A stretch of 64,000 nucleotides of DNA, from NCBI GenBank assembly GCA_944322305.1, contig CALUOP010000002.1:124001-188000 (forward strand), written 5' to 3'. The position numbers and the translations under genes are program-made. Below are positions 8,601 to 16,087 of the stretch, piece by piece. The notes below the pieces were generated by a model. It was not told where the DNA came from. It worked only from the letters and a program-made list of their open reading frames with translations, and ran no database searches. Every line of letters begins with the position of its first letter. Positions within the stretch are counted from its first letter, which is position 1. The DNA is from an uncultured Coriobacteriaceae bacterium. GTDB lineage: Bacteria; Actinomycetota; Coriobacteriia; Coriobacteriales; Coriobacteriaceae.

Positions 8601-9626
8601 ATGACTACCATGCAGTACGCGCCACTTGGCCATTCGAACATCCAGGTTTCCAAGCTCTGCTTGGGAGGCATGAGCTTTGGCAAGCCCTCGGCCGACTTCC
8701 ACCAGTGGACCATCGGCCCGGACGAGACGCGCGCCGTCATCAAGCGCGCGCTCGACTTGGGTGTGAACTTCATCGACACCGCCAACACCTACGCCCACGG
8801 TACCAGCGAGGAGTACATCGGCGCCGCCCTGCGCGCGCTGGGCGTTCAGCGCGACAAGGTGGTGCTTGCCAGCAAGGTGTTCTTTAACGAGGGGCACCTC
8901 TCGCGCAAGGCCATCAACCGCGAGATCGACGGAACCCTGCGCCGCCTGGGAACCGACTACCTTGACCTGTACATCATCCACCGCTTCGACTACACCACGC
9001 CCATGGAGGAGACCATGGAGGCGCTCGACGCGTTGGTGCGCGCCGGCAAGGTGCGCGCCCTGGGTGCCAGCGCCATGTACGCTTACCAGTTCCACAACCT
9101 GCAGCTGGTGGCCGAGCAGCACGGCTGGACCACGTTCACGAGCATGCAGAACCACTACAACCTGCTCTATCGCGAGGACGAGCGCGAGATGATCCCGGTG
9201 CGCCGGCAGTACGACGTGGCGCTGACGCCGTACAGCCCCATGGCCTCGGGGCACCTGTGCCGCCCCACGTGGAATTCCGAGAGCAAGCGCAGCACCACCG
9301 ACGCGACCATGCGCAACAAGTACGACGCTGCCGAGGCGCAGGACATGCCCATCGTGGCGCGCGTTGCCGAGGTGGCCGAGAAGCACGGCGTGCCGATGGC
9401 GCGGGTGGCGCTCGCGTGGCACTGGGCGCGCGGCGTGACGGCTCCCATCGTGGGCTGCTCGAAGCCCGAGCGCGTGGACGACGCCGTGGCCGCCCTCGAC
9501 GTGGCGCTGACGCCTGAGGAAGTGGCGTATCTTGAGGAGCCGTACACGGCTCACGAGCTGGTGGGCCCGGTGGCGCGGCCCGGCGAGCGGCCGTTGGCGG
9601 GTACCACCAACCCCCACGCCAAGTAA
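8601..9626 (+). CDS. Aldo-keto reductase
   Basis: The protein has 341 residues with a TIM-barrel aldo-keto reductase fold. The catalytic tetrad is visible: Asp59 and Tyr64 in DTANTYAHGTSEEYIG, Lys92 in ASKVF, His127 in YIIHRFD. The cofactor end shows GVTAPIVGCSKPERVDDAV. It should reduce aldehydes or ketones with NAD(P)H; the closest described relatives are the YajO/potassium-channel beta-subunit type. The start at 8601 is preceded by AAAGGA. It follows flavodoxin and precedes a CMD-family protein. Confidence 0.93.
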   Translation: MTTMQYAPLGHSNIQVSKLCLGGMSFGKPSADFHQWTIGPDETRAVIKRALDLGVNFIDTANTYAHGTSEEYIGAALRALGVQRDKVVLASKVFFNEGHLSRKAINREIDGTLRRLGTDYLDLYIIHRFDYTTPMEETMEALDALVRAGKVRALGASAMYAYQFHNLQLVAEQHGWTTFTSMQNHYNLLYREDEREMIPVRRQYDVALTPYSPMASGHLCRPTWNSESKRSTTDATMRNKYDAAEAQDMPIVARVAEVAEKHGVPMARVALAWHWARGVTAPIVGCSKPERVDDAVAALDVALTPEEVAYLEEPYTAHELVGPVARPGERPLAGTTNPHAK

Positions 9627-9742
9627 CGGCGCGAGGGGAGGCGAGGGGCGGAGGCCCTTTCGCCAAGGTGATTCGACGAAGGCGCGGCAAGGACGGCGCG
9701 CTGGGCGCTTGTCTGCCGCATGGAACAAGGAGGAACCAACCG

Positions 9743-10471
9743 ATGGCCAACTACGCAGGGGTTTTGGGGCTCGACGCGACCGATCCTGAGTTTGCCGAAC
9801 GTTTCGCGTACTTTGCAGGCGAGGAGGTCCCGACCGAGCCGGCGGCTGAGCTGCCGACTCGCGAGCGCTACCTGGTGGTGCTCGCGGCGCTTCTCGGCTG
9901 CCAGGGGCTGGACACGTTCAAGCTCATGGCCGCCGAGGCGCTTGACGCCGGCGTTACGCCCGTTGAGCTCAAGGAGGTCGTGTACCAGGCGTGCGCGTAC
10001 CTGGGGCTGGGCCGCGTGCGGCCGTTTGTCGACGCGGCCAACGAGGTGCTGGCCGCGCGCGGCGTGGAGCTGCCGCTGCCGGGGCAGGCTACCACCACGC
10101 TCGAGACGCGCTGCGCGGCTGGCAACCAGAAGCAGATCGCGTACTTTGGCGAAGGCCTGCGCGAGAACTGGAAGTCCGGGCCCGAGGAGCGCGCGCACGT
10201 TAACCGCTGGCTGGCCGAGAACTGCTTCGGCGACTACTACACGCGCGACGGCCTTTCCGACCTGGACCGCGAGATGGTGACGTTTTGCTACATCGCCGCG
10301 CAGGGCGGGTGCGAGCCGCAGGCGACGGCGCATGCGAACGCGAACATGAACCTGGGGCGCAGCAAGGACTTCCTGTACCGCGTGGTGTCGCAGATGCTGC
10401 CCTACATCGGCTACCCGCGCAGCCTGAACGCGCTGACCTGCGTGGACAACGCCGCGGCGGCCCGCGCGTAA
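9743..10471 (+). CDS. Carboxymuconolactone decarboxylase-family protein (two CMD repeats)
   Basis: The protein has 242 residues. Two related helical units are seen, about residues 35-105 (LPTRERYLVVLAALLGCQ and VELKEVVYQACAYLGLGR) and 150-230 (LDREMVTFCYIAAQGGCEP, then AHANANMNLG and LPYIGYPRSLNALTCV). The second unit keeps the His of the family but not the CxxC pair of AhpD-like peroxidase partners, so a thiol-peroxidase role is not supported. A decarboxylase or other role is unknown. RBS AAGGAGGAACC precedes the ATG at 9743. A cupin gene follows, a frequent partner of this family. Confidence 0.88.
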   Translation: MANYAGVLGLDATDPEFAERFAYFAGEEVPTEPAAELPTRERYLVVLAALLGCQGLDTFKLMAAEALDAGVTPVELKEVVYQACAYLGLGRVRPFVDAANEVLAARGVELPLPGQATTTLETRCAAGNQKQIAYFGEGLRENWKSGPEERAHVNRWLAENCFGDYYTRDGLSDLDREMVTFCYIAAQGGCEPQATAHANANMNLGRSKDFLYRVVSQMLPYIGYPRSLNALTCVDNAAAARA

Positions 10472-10569
10472 GCCGTCGCGAGCGGTGTGCGCCGGCGCGA
10501 GGGGCTGGCGCGCGAGCGCGCTTATCGACCGTACCCGTAAGCAACCACAAGATGGTAGGGAGAGACATC

Positions 10570-10992
10570 ATGGCAGACCAGAACACCTTCGCGCCCATCT
10601 TCGGCATGGGCAACCCCAACGACGCGTACGCGGCGTACTTCACCGGGCAGTCGTACCTGAACCCGGTGACCTCAGCCGCCGAGGCGGGCGTGGGCATCTC
10701 GAACGTGACCTTTGAGCCGGGGTGCCGCAACAACTGGCACATCCATCACGCCGACAAGGGCGGCGGCCAGGTGATTCTGTGCACCGACGGCCGCGGCTGG
10801 TATCAGGAGTGGGGCAAGGAGCCGCAGGAGCTTACCCCGGGTACCGTGGTGGTTATCCCCGAGGGCGTGAAGCACTGGCACGGCGCCGCCGCCAACAGCT
10901 GGATGAGCCACCTTGCCTACGAGGTTCCGGGCGAGAACTGCTCCAACGAGTGGCTGGAGCCGGTGGACGACACGCAGTACCCGCAGGCGTAA
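10570..10992 (+). CDS. Cupin-domain protein
   Basis: The protein has 140 residues and a single cupin barrel. Metal ligands are seen in NNWHIHHADKGGGQ (two His) and the second cupin motif PEGVKHWHGAAANSWMSH (His pair). PGTVVVIPEG is the conserved strand before it. Members bind a metal and often act with carboxymuconolactone-decarboxylase-family proteins in oxidation or quinone chemistry. It begins about 98 bases after the CMD gene, with GGGAGAGA ahead of the ATG. Substrate unknown. Confidence 0.9.
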   Translation: MADQNTFAPIFGMGNPNDAYAAYFTGQSYLNPVTSAAEAGVGISNVTFEPGCRNNWHIHHADKGGGQVILCTDGRGWYQEWGKEPQELTPGTVVVIPEGVKHWHGAAANSWMSHLAYEVPGENCSNEWLEPVDDTQYPQA

Positions 10993-11052
10993 GCGCGCGG
11001 AAGCCGGCGGTGGCACCGCAGTTGGTGCTGGGGCGGCCAACGGCGGGCGCGC

Positions 11053-11157
11053 GGCGCGTGCCGCCCGCCAACGGTGCCTGCCCCAACGGCGCGTGCCGCC
11101 CGCCAACGGTGCCTGCCCAAACGGCGCGTGCCGCCCGCTAACGGTGCCCGCCCCAAC
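11053..11157 (+). repeat. Three tandem copies of a 35-bp repeat
   Basis: Units at 11053-11087, 11088-11122 and 11123-11157 begin GGCGCGTGCCGCCCGC and differ at only a few positions. They lie downstream of the cupin gene and encode nothing recognised. Together with the terminator (11234) and promoter (11320) this accounts for the 379-base gap before 11372. Confidence 0.9.
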
Positions 11158-11233
11158 GGCGGGTTATCGGCGGCAGGTCGCAGGGCTGTCTGCCGCAAAA
11201 CGCTTTAGTCAGCGGTTCCATAGCTCCAAGATG

Positions 11234-11272
11234 AGCGGCGCGTCCGAGAGGCAGGCGCGCCGCTTGTTGTTT
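11234..11272 (+). terminator. Hairpin terminator after the cupin gene
   Basis: AGCGGCGCG (11234-11242) pairs with CGCGCCGCT (11256-11264), followed by a T-rich run TGTTGTTT. Confidence 0.6.
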
Positions 11273-11319
11273 CAGCAATCCATAACATAAACGCATATTT
11301 ATAGATACAACATAAGTAT

Positions 11320-11348
11320 TTGATATAACAAGCGCATGTCCGTACCAT
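11320..11348 (+). promoter_or_regulatory. Promoter TTGATA-N17-TACCAT
   Basis: A consensus-like -35 (11320-11325) and -10 (11343-11348) have 17-bp spacing. Transcription would begin near 11355. This rules out an in-frame ATG at 11336 as the start of the next gene. A second promoter with the same TATTTGATATA surround lies at 12936. Confidence 0.7.
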
Positions 11349-11371
11349 GGGCTTCGAAGGGAGCTGATGAG

Positions 11372-11602
11372 ATGGGCGAGCTAAGCGAAGACGTTGAGCG
11401 CTGCCTGTGCAGCTGCGCGTGCGACTCCTCTGCGGTGACGCGGGCCCGCTGCGCATGCGAGGAGGGGCGCCCGCGCGAGACCAAGCGCGTGCTGTTGGAC
11501 GAACGCCAGCGCCTGCTGGACGAGCTGCATGCCAGCCAGCGGGGCATCGACGCCATCGACCACATGCTGCACCGCGTGAGCACGGAGTGCGACGCGCGCT
11601 AA
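11372..11602 (+). CDS. Small cysteine-rich protein of unknown function
   Basis: The predicted 76-residue protein begins MGELSEDVERCLCSCACDSS, has six cysteines in the first 32 residues (three in CLCSCAC, more in RARCACEE), then a probable coiled coil LLDERQRLLDELHASQ. Cysteine clustering suggests metal binding. The helical C-terminal half resembles the dimerisation helix of MerR regulators, but no helix-turn-helix is present. Start 11372 is supported by AAGGGAG and by the promoter at 11320-11348. It is followed 57 bases later by the DUF3737 gene and probably co-transcribed. I do not recognise the family. Confidence 0.65.
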   Translation: MGELSEDVERCLCSCACDSSAVTRARCACEEGRPRETKRVLLDERQRLLDELHASQRGIDAIDHMLHRVSTECDAR

Positions 11603-11659
11603 CGTGCGCGGAGCGAATGCGGCAAGCGCCGCGAGACGAGCCATATCAGAGAGGGCCTT

Positions 11660-12556
11660 ATGACTGAGCTTATCGACGAGGTTATCGAGAACCAGACCTT
11701 TGACCAAGAGCGCGCGTTGTACGGCGCGCGCAACGCCGTGGTGCGGGGGTGCCGCTTCGACGGTCCGGCCGACGGCGAGAGCGCTTTCAAGGAGTGCGAG
11801 AACATCGAGGTGGACGACTGTTTCTTCAACCTGCGCTACCCGCTGTGGCACGATCACGGCCTGGTGATCCGCAACTCCGAGCTGACCGTGAACTGCCGCG
11901 CGGCGCTGTGGTACACCGACCACGTTACCGTTGAGAACACCAAGCTGCACGGCATCAAGGCGCTGCGCGAGTGCGCGGACGCGCGCTTGGTTGGCTGCGA
12001 CATCGTGTCGCCGGAGTTCGGTTGGTCGGTGCGCGGCGTGGCGATGGAGAACTGCACGGCGCAGAGCGAGTACTTCATGATGCGCTCGACGGGGCTGCGG
12101 TTCGCCAACGTGCGCTTCAGCGGGAAGTACTCGTTCCAGTACATCGAGGACGCCGTGTTTGAGAACTGCGTGCTGGACACCAAGGACGCGTTTTGGCACG
12201 CGCGCAACGTGGTGGTGCGCAACTCGGTGGTGAAGGGCGAGTACCTGGGCTGGTACAGCGAGAACGTTACGTTTGAGAACTGCCGCATCATCGGCACGCA
12301 GCCGCTGTGCTACTGCCGCGGCCTGCGCCTGGTCAACTGCGAGATGGTCGACTGCGACCTGGCGTTTGAGCGCTCCGAGGTCCAGGCGGAGGTGGTGTCG
12401 CCGGTGGTGAGCATCAAGAACCCGCTGGAAGGCAGCCGCGTCAGCGTGGCGGCCGTAGGCGAGGTTATCCGCGACATCGCGGGCGCTACCGGCGTGGTGG
12501 AGATCCTCGGCACAGACGCCGAGGACGAAGCGGAGCCCGTGCGCGCCTGTGCGTAA
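11660..12556 (+). CDS. DUF3737 family right-handed beta-helix protein
   Basis: The protein has 298 residues made almost wholly of short repeated turns of type (V/L)xNCxxxxxxxxW, for example DDCFFNLRYPLWHDHGLVIR, VENTKLHGIKALRECADARL and FENCVLDTKDAFWHARNVVV. This spacing of about 20 residues is that of a parallel beta-helix and matches the DUF3737 family. No signal peptide is present, so it is cytoplasmic. Beta-helices commonly bind or cleave polysaccharides, but no catalytic residues can be assigned. The ATG at 11660 follows AGAGAGGGC. The C-terminus is a short acidic tail. Confidence 0.88.
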   Translation: MTELIDEVIENQTFDQERALYGARNAVVRGCRFDGPADGESAFKECENIEVDDCFFNLRYPLWHDHGLVIRNSELTVNCRAALWYTDHVTVENTKLHGIKALRECADARLVGCDIVSPEFGWSVRGVAMENCTAQSEYFMMRSTGLRFANVRFSGKYSFQYIEDAVFENCVLDTKDAFWHARNVVVRNSVVKGEYLGWYSENVTFENCRIIGTQPLCYCRGLRLVNCEMVDCDLAFERSEVQAEVVSPVVSIKNPLEGSRVSVAAVGEVIRDIAGATGVVEILGTDAEDEAEPVRACA

Positions 12557-12699
12557 GCGCGAGCGGAAGGCGGGGTGCTCTGCGGCTGCGCGCGGGTGCG
12601 GTGCGGCGTGGCTTGCCGCCTTGCGCAGAGCGACACGGCGATTTTCGAGGGGCTGGCGCGTCTTTTTGGCGTGCCAGCCCCGTTGTTTTGGCGTGCGGC

Positions 12700-12826
12700 A
12701 AAAATGGATGTTGTTTTGCGGGGTTGTGGCGAGTAGACCAAAAGACCGCACGTCTCTGACCTGCGCTTTTGTTGAGCGAAGTCTGCTTGCTACTTGTGAG
12801 GTGCCGCCAAAACAACATCCATTTTT
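12700..12826. repeat. 126-bp dyad element, copy 1
   Basis: AAAAATGGATGTTGTTTTG at the left edge (12700-12718) is mirrored at the right edge (12808-12826). A second mirrored block, AGTAG, sits 32 bases inside each edge. The related copy at 31910-32035 has T-to-G on one arm and A-to-C on the other, so the pairing is conserved. It lies in the 444-base gap between the DUF3737 gene and the hydrolase gene; otherwise that gap shows only the promoter at 12936. Confidence 0.8.
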
Positions 12827-12935
12827 CAAGTGCGGCCCCATCAGGGGATGCGAGCGCGCGGTTTTGCGCGGTACAGGCGCTTCTCGAACTCATAGCTATG
12901 CGCACAGCAAATATAAAAGCATTGAATATAGATAT

Positions 12936-12964
12936 TTGATATAGATAAGCGGCTGCATAACAAT
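12936..12964 (+). promoter_or_regulatory. Promoter TTGATA-N17-AACAAT
   Basis: The -35 is at 12936-12941 and the -10 at 12959-12964, in AT-rich DNA. The context TATTTGATATA..AAGCG is shared with the promoter at 11320. Transcription would start near 12971, ahead of the hydrolase gene. Confidence 0.6.
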
Positions 12965-13000
12965 AGTGCTGAGCAGCATCCACGAGAGGAAGGAACGCAT

Positions 13001-14005
13001 ATGCACAACGAGCAGCTTACCCTCACGCAGGAATGGGATAAAACCTTCCCGCAGTCCGACCGCGTTGAACACGCCAAGGTTACGTTCCATAACCGCTACG
13101 GCATCACGCTGGCGGCCGATCTCTACAAGCCCAAAGGTGCCGCGGCAAACCAAGACGCGGCCGATGGCAGGCTTTCCGCCATTGCGGTGAGCGGGCCGTT
13201 CGGCGCGGTGAAGGAGCAGGCCAGCGGCCTGTACGCCCAAACGCTGGCGGAGCGTGGGTTCCTCACTCTTGCGTTCGACCCCAGCTACACCGGAGAGAGC
13301 GGCGGCGAGCCGCGCCGCGTTGCCTCGCCCGACATCAACACCGAGGACTTCCTGGCCGCGGTGGACTACCTCAGCTGTCGCGCCGACGTTGATCCCGAGC
13401 GCATCGGCATCCTGGGCATCTGCGGGTTCGGCGGCCTGGCCATCAACGCTGCCGCGCTCGACCCGCGCATCAAGGCAACGGTTGCCTCCACGATGTACGA
13501 CCTCGCCCGCACCTCCGCCAAGGGCTATTTCGACGAGCAGGATACGCCCGAGGCCCGCATGGCCCAGCGTCGCGCCCTCGCCGCGCAGCGCACGCGCGAC
13601 TATGCGGCGGGTGCGTACGACCGCGCGGGCGGCGTGGTTGACCCGCTGCCCGCCGACGCGCCGTGGTTCGTGAAGGACTACCACGACTATTACAAGACGC
13701 CGCGCGGGTATCATCCGCGTTCGGGCAATTCAACGGACGGCTGGAACGTGACAGGCACTATGAGCTTCCTGAACCAGCCGATCCTGGCCTATGCGGGCGA
13801 GATCGAAAACGCCGTGATGGTGCTTCACGGCGAGAAGGCCCACTCCCGCTACATGGGCGAGGACGTCTTCAAGCTGCTTACCGGCGACAACAAAACGCTC
13901 GTGATCGTGCCCGGCGCCACCCATACCGACCTGTACGACGGCGGCGGCAAGGACATGATCCCGTGGGACAAGATCCAGGCCTTCTTCGAGAAGTACCTGG
14001 GTTAG
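13001..14005 (+). CDS. Alpha/beta hydrolase with cysteine nucleophile (YcjY-like)
   Basis: The protein has 334 residues. The nucleophile elbow reads GILGICGFGGLA: cysteine replaces the usual serine, as in dienelactone-hydrolase-like and YcjY-like hydrolases. The likely acid and base are Asp and His near the C-terminus (VMVLHGEKAHSRYMGED and VPGATHTDLYDGG). The N-terminal half has the oxyanion region AVSGPFGAVKEQ. It should be a cytoplasmic hydrolase with unknown ester, lactone or amide substrate. The ATG at 13001 follows GAGAGGAAGG and the promoter at 12936. An MFS exporter gene follows on the same strand. Confidence 0.9.
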   Translation: MHNEQLTLTQEWDKTFPQSDRVEHAKVTFHNRYGITLAADLYKPKGAAANQDAADGRLSAIAVSGPFGAVKEQASGLYAQTLAERGFLTLAFDPSYTGESGGEPRRVASPDINTEDFLAAVDYLSCRADVDPERIGILGICGFGGLAINAAALDPRIKATVASTMYDLARTSAKGYFDEQDTPEARMAQRRALAAQRTRDYAAGAYDRAGGVVDPLPADAPWFVKDYHDYYKTPRGYHPRSGNSTDGWNVTGTMSFLNQPILAYAGEIENAVMVLHGEKAHSRYMGEDVFKLLTGDNKTLVIVPGATHTDLYDGGGKDMIPWDKIQAFFEKYLG

Positions 14006-14123
14006 CCAGGGGCGCTGTCGGGGCGGCTGCCGGCGCGGTTGCCCCGGCGTTGGCGCACAGCATATCCAGTGCAAACAGCGCGCGGGTGCCCCCGCAAGCC
14101 GCGGGGATACGAAAGGACTTCAG

Positions 14124-15281
14124 GTGAAACCCATTTCCAACAAGCTTCTGGTGCTCATCCTAACCATCGGCGTGTTCGGCATCCTGAACACTGAGATGGG
14201 CGTGGTGGGCCTGATCCCGTATGTGGCTGAGCGCTACGCCGTGTCCATACCCGACGCGGGGATGCTCGTGAGCGGCTTTGCCCTGGTGGTTGCCGTTGCC
14301 GGACCTACCATGCCGCTGCTGTTCTCCAAGGTGAACCGCAAGGTGGTTATGGTGCTGGCGCTGGGGATCTTCTCGGTCTGCAACCTGTTCTCGGTCTTTG
14401 CGCCCAGCTTCGAGCTGCTGCTGGCGGCGCGCGTGATCCCGGCGGCCTTCCACCCGCTGTACGTGTCCATGGCCATGGCCGTGGCGCAGCAGACCGGCGA
14501 CACCGCCGCCGAGCGCGCCAAGAACTCCGCGCAGGTGTTCGTGGGCGTGTCGGCCGGCATGGTGGTGGGCGCGCCCATCGCGGGCATGCTGGCGAGCTCG
14601 GTGAGCTTCCCGGCGGCCATGGCGTTTTTCGCGGTGGTCACCGTGGCGGCGCTCGCGCTCACGGTGGTTCTCGTGCCGTCCATGCCGGTTGAGCGCCCCA
14701 TGAGCTACGGCAGCCAGGTCGCCATCCTCAAGAAACCCTTCGTGCTGGTCTCTCTGCTGGCGGCGGCCACGGTGAACGCGGCCATGTTCGGGTTTTACAG
14801 CTACCTGTCCGACTACCTGGGCTCGGCGGTGGGCATGGGAGCGGCGCTGGTGAGCGGCATGCTGTTTGCCTACGGCATCGCCAACATCGTAGGCAACACG
14901 CTGGCCGGGCGCACGCTGGGCTCGGCGCCGCGCGTCACCATGGTGGCGGGGCCCGTGGTGCTTGCCGTGCTGTACCTGGCGCTTTTTGTTGCAGGCAACG
15001 CGCTGGTGGCCGCCGCCGTGCTTTTGCTGGCGATCGGCGTTGCGGTGGGCGTGGCCAACACGTGCGACCAGTACCTGGTGAGCCGCTCGGCGCCCGAGGC
15101 GCCCGACTTTGCCAACGGGCTTTTCCTCACGGCCACGAACCTGGGCACCACGGTGGGCACCAGCGTGTGCGGCGCGCTTATCGCAGGCGGCGGGGCGCAT
15201 GCGGCTGTGCTGGGCACGCTGCCGATGCTTGCGCTCGGCCTTGCGTTCACCTTGGCGCGCCTGCGCCTGGAAAAGCGCTAG
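14124..15281 (+). CDS. MFS transporter, drug/sugar efflux type
   Basis: The protein has 385 residues and about 12 hydrophobic segments. The N-terminus (FGILNTEMGVVGLIPYVAER) is characteristic of the AraJ/YdhP branch of DHA1 exporters, and RKVVMVLALGIFSVCN is the motif A region. It starts with GTG at 14124, preceded by GAAAGGA. Family members expel sugars, arabinose derivatives or drugs by proton antiport. It is followed 8 bases later by a lipoprotein gene, so the two are co-transcribed. Confidence 0.92.
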   Translation: MKPISNKLLVLILTIGVFGILNTEMGVVGLIPYVAERYAVSIPDAGMLVSGFALVVAVAGPTMPLLFSKVNRKVVMVLALGIFSVCNLFSVFAPSFELLLAARVIPAAFHPLYVSMAMAVAQQTGDTAAERAKNSAQVFVGVSAGMVVGAPIAGMLASSVSFPAAMAFFAVVTVAALALTVVLVPSMPVERPMSYGSQVAILKKPFVLVSLLAAATVNAAMFGFYSYLSDYLGSAVGMGAALVSGMLFAYGIANIVGNTLAGRTLGSAPRVTMVAGPVVLAVLYLALFVAGNALVAAAVLLLAIGVAVGVANTCDQYLVSRSAPEAPDFANGLFLTATNLGTTVGTSVCGALIAGGGAHAAVLGTLPMLALGLAFTLARLRLEKR

Positions 15282-15289
15282 GAGGCGTT

Positions 15290-15904
15290 ATGCGGCAAGA
15301 CCTCTGTCTCTGTACCCGCAGGCGCTTCGTTGGGTTGGGGGCTGCCGCCGCGCTTGCGCTGCTGGTTTCTGGATGTACGGAGTCGCTTCCGCACGATGCG
15401 GGCGCGGACGGCTTGGCGGCGTCTGCTGCCTCCGGCGCGGGCGGCGGCTCGCGTGGGCTGCTGCCTGCCCAGACGCCGGAAGCCCCGACGCCGGAAGCCC
15501 AAGTGCAAGAGACCCAAACACCGGAGACCCGGCAAGGAGAGGATGCGGTTGTGACGGATAGGACGCACATCACGCTCAGCATCGGCGACAGGACGTTTTC
15601 CGCGACGTTCGAGCGCAACGATGCGGCTGCGGCGTTTGCCGAGCGCCTGCCCATGACGCTTGCCATGTCGGAGCTGAACGGCAACGAGAAGTACGCCTAC
15701 CTTGACGAGGCCCTGCCGGTTGCCGCTGAGCGACCGGGCACCATCCAGGCAGGCGACATCATGCTTTTCGGCAGCGATTGCCTCGTGTTGTTTTACGAGA
15801 CATTCTCAAGCGGGTATCGCTACACCCGCATCGGGCGCGTGGACGATCCCGCGGGGCTTGCCGCGGCGGTTGGGAATGGGCCGGTGCGCGTGTCCTGGGC
15901 GTAA
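15290..15904 (+). CDS. Tat-exported lipoprotein with cyclophilin-like domain
   Basis: The protein has 204 residues. The N-terminus TRRRFVGLGAAAALALLVSGC joins a twin-arginine motif to a lipobox (LVSGC), so it should be exported folded and lipid-anchored. A Pro/Glu-rich linker with repeated EAPTPEAQ/ETQTPET units (about residues 60-82) precedes a domain beginning THITLSIGDRTFSATFERND and containing LPMTLAMSELNGNEKYAYL and GDIMLFGSDCLVLFYETF. This is the cyclophilin-like fold often found with flavodoxins. No prolyl isomerase activity is implied. It starts 8 bases after the MFS gene. Confidence 0.88.
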   Translation: MRQDLCLCTRRRFVGLGAAAALALLVSGCTESLPHDAGADGLAASAASGAGGGSRGLLPAQTPEAPTPEAQVQETQTPETRQGEDAVVTDRTHITLSIGDRTFSATFERNDAAAAFAERLPMTLAMSELNGNEKYAYLDEALPVAAERPGTIQAGDIMLFGSDCLVLFYETFSSGYRYTRIGRVDDPAGLAAAVGNGPVRVSWA

Positions 15905-15924
15905 GGCGCGCGGCGCCACAAGCG

Positions 15925-16008
15925 GCTCCTCCCTGATAGCGGGGCGGCGGGCACTCAGGCTGCCGCCGATGCCGCGTCGGACGAGGCTCCTCCCTGGTAG
16001 CGGGGCGG
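15925..16008 (+). repeat. Pair of 23-bp direct repeats
   Basis: GCTCCTCCCTGATAGCGGGG at 15925 recurs with one change (GGTAGC) at 15986, 61 bp later. Both lie between the lipoprotein and the aldo-keto reductase gene. Meaning unknown. Confidence 0.7.
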
Positions 16009-16087
16009 TAGGACGGGTGTTGGGCAGCGTCTTGGGCCAAGCTGGAAGCCGCATAACCGCATCGATGTTTGCCGGAAAGGAGAGCTT

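Noticed and set aside
11336-11371. Earlier ATG for the Cys-rich protein
   Set aside because: It lies within the spacer of the TTGATA-N17-TACCAT promoter, so it would not be transcribed from it; the ATG at 11372 has AAGGGAG.
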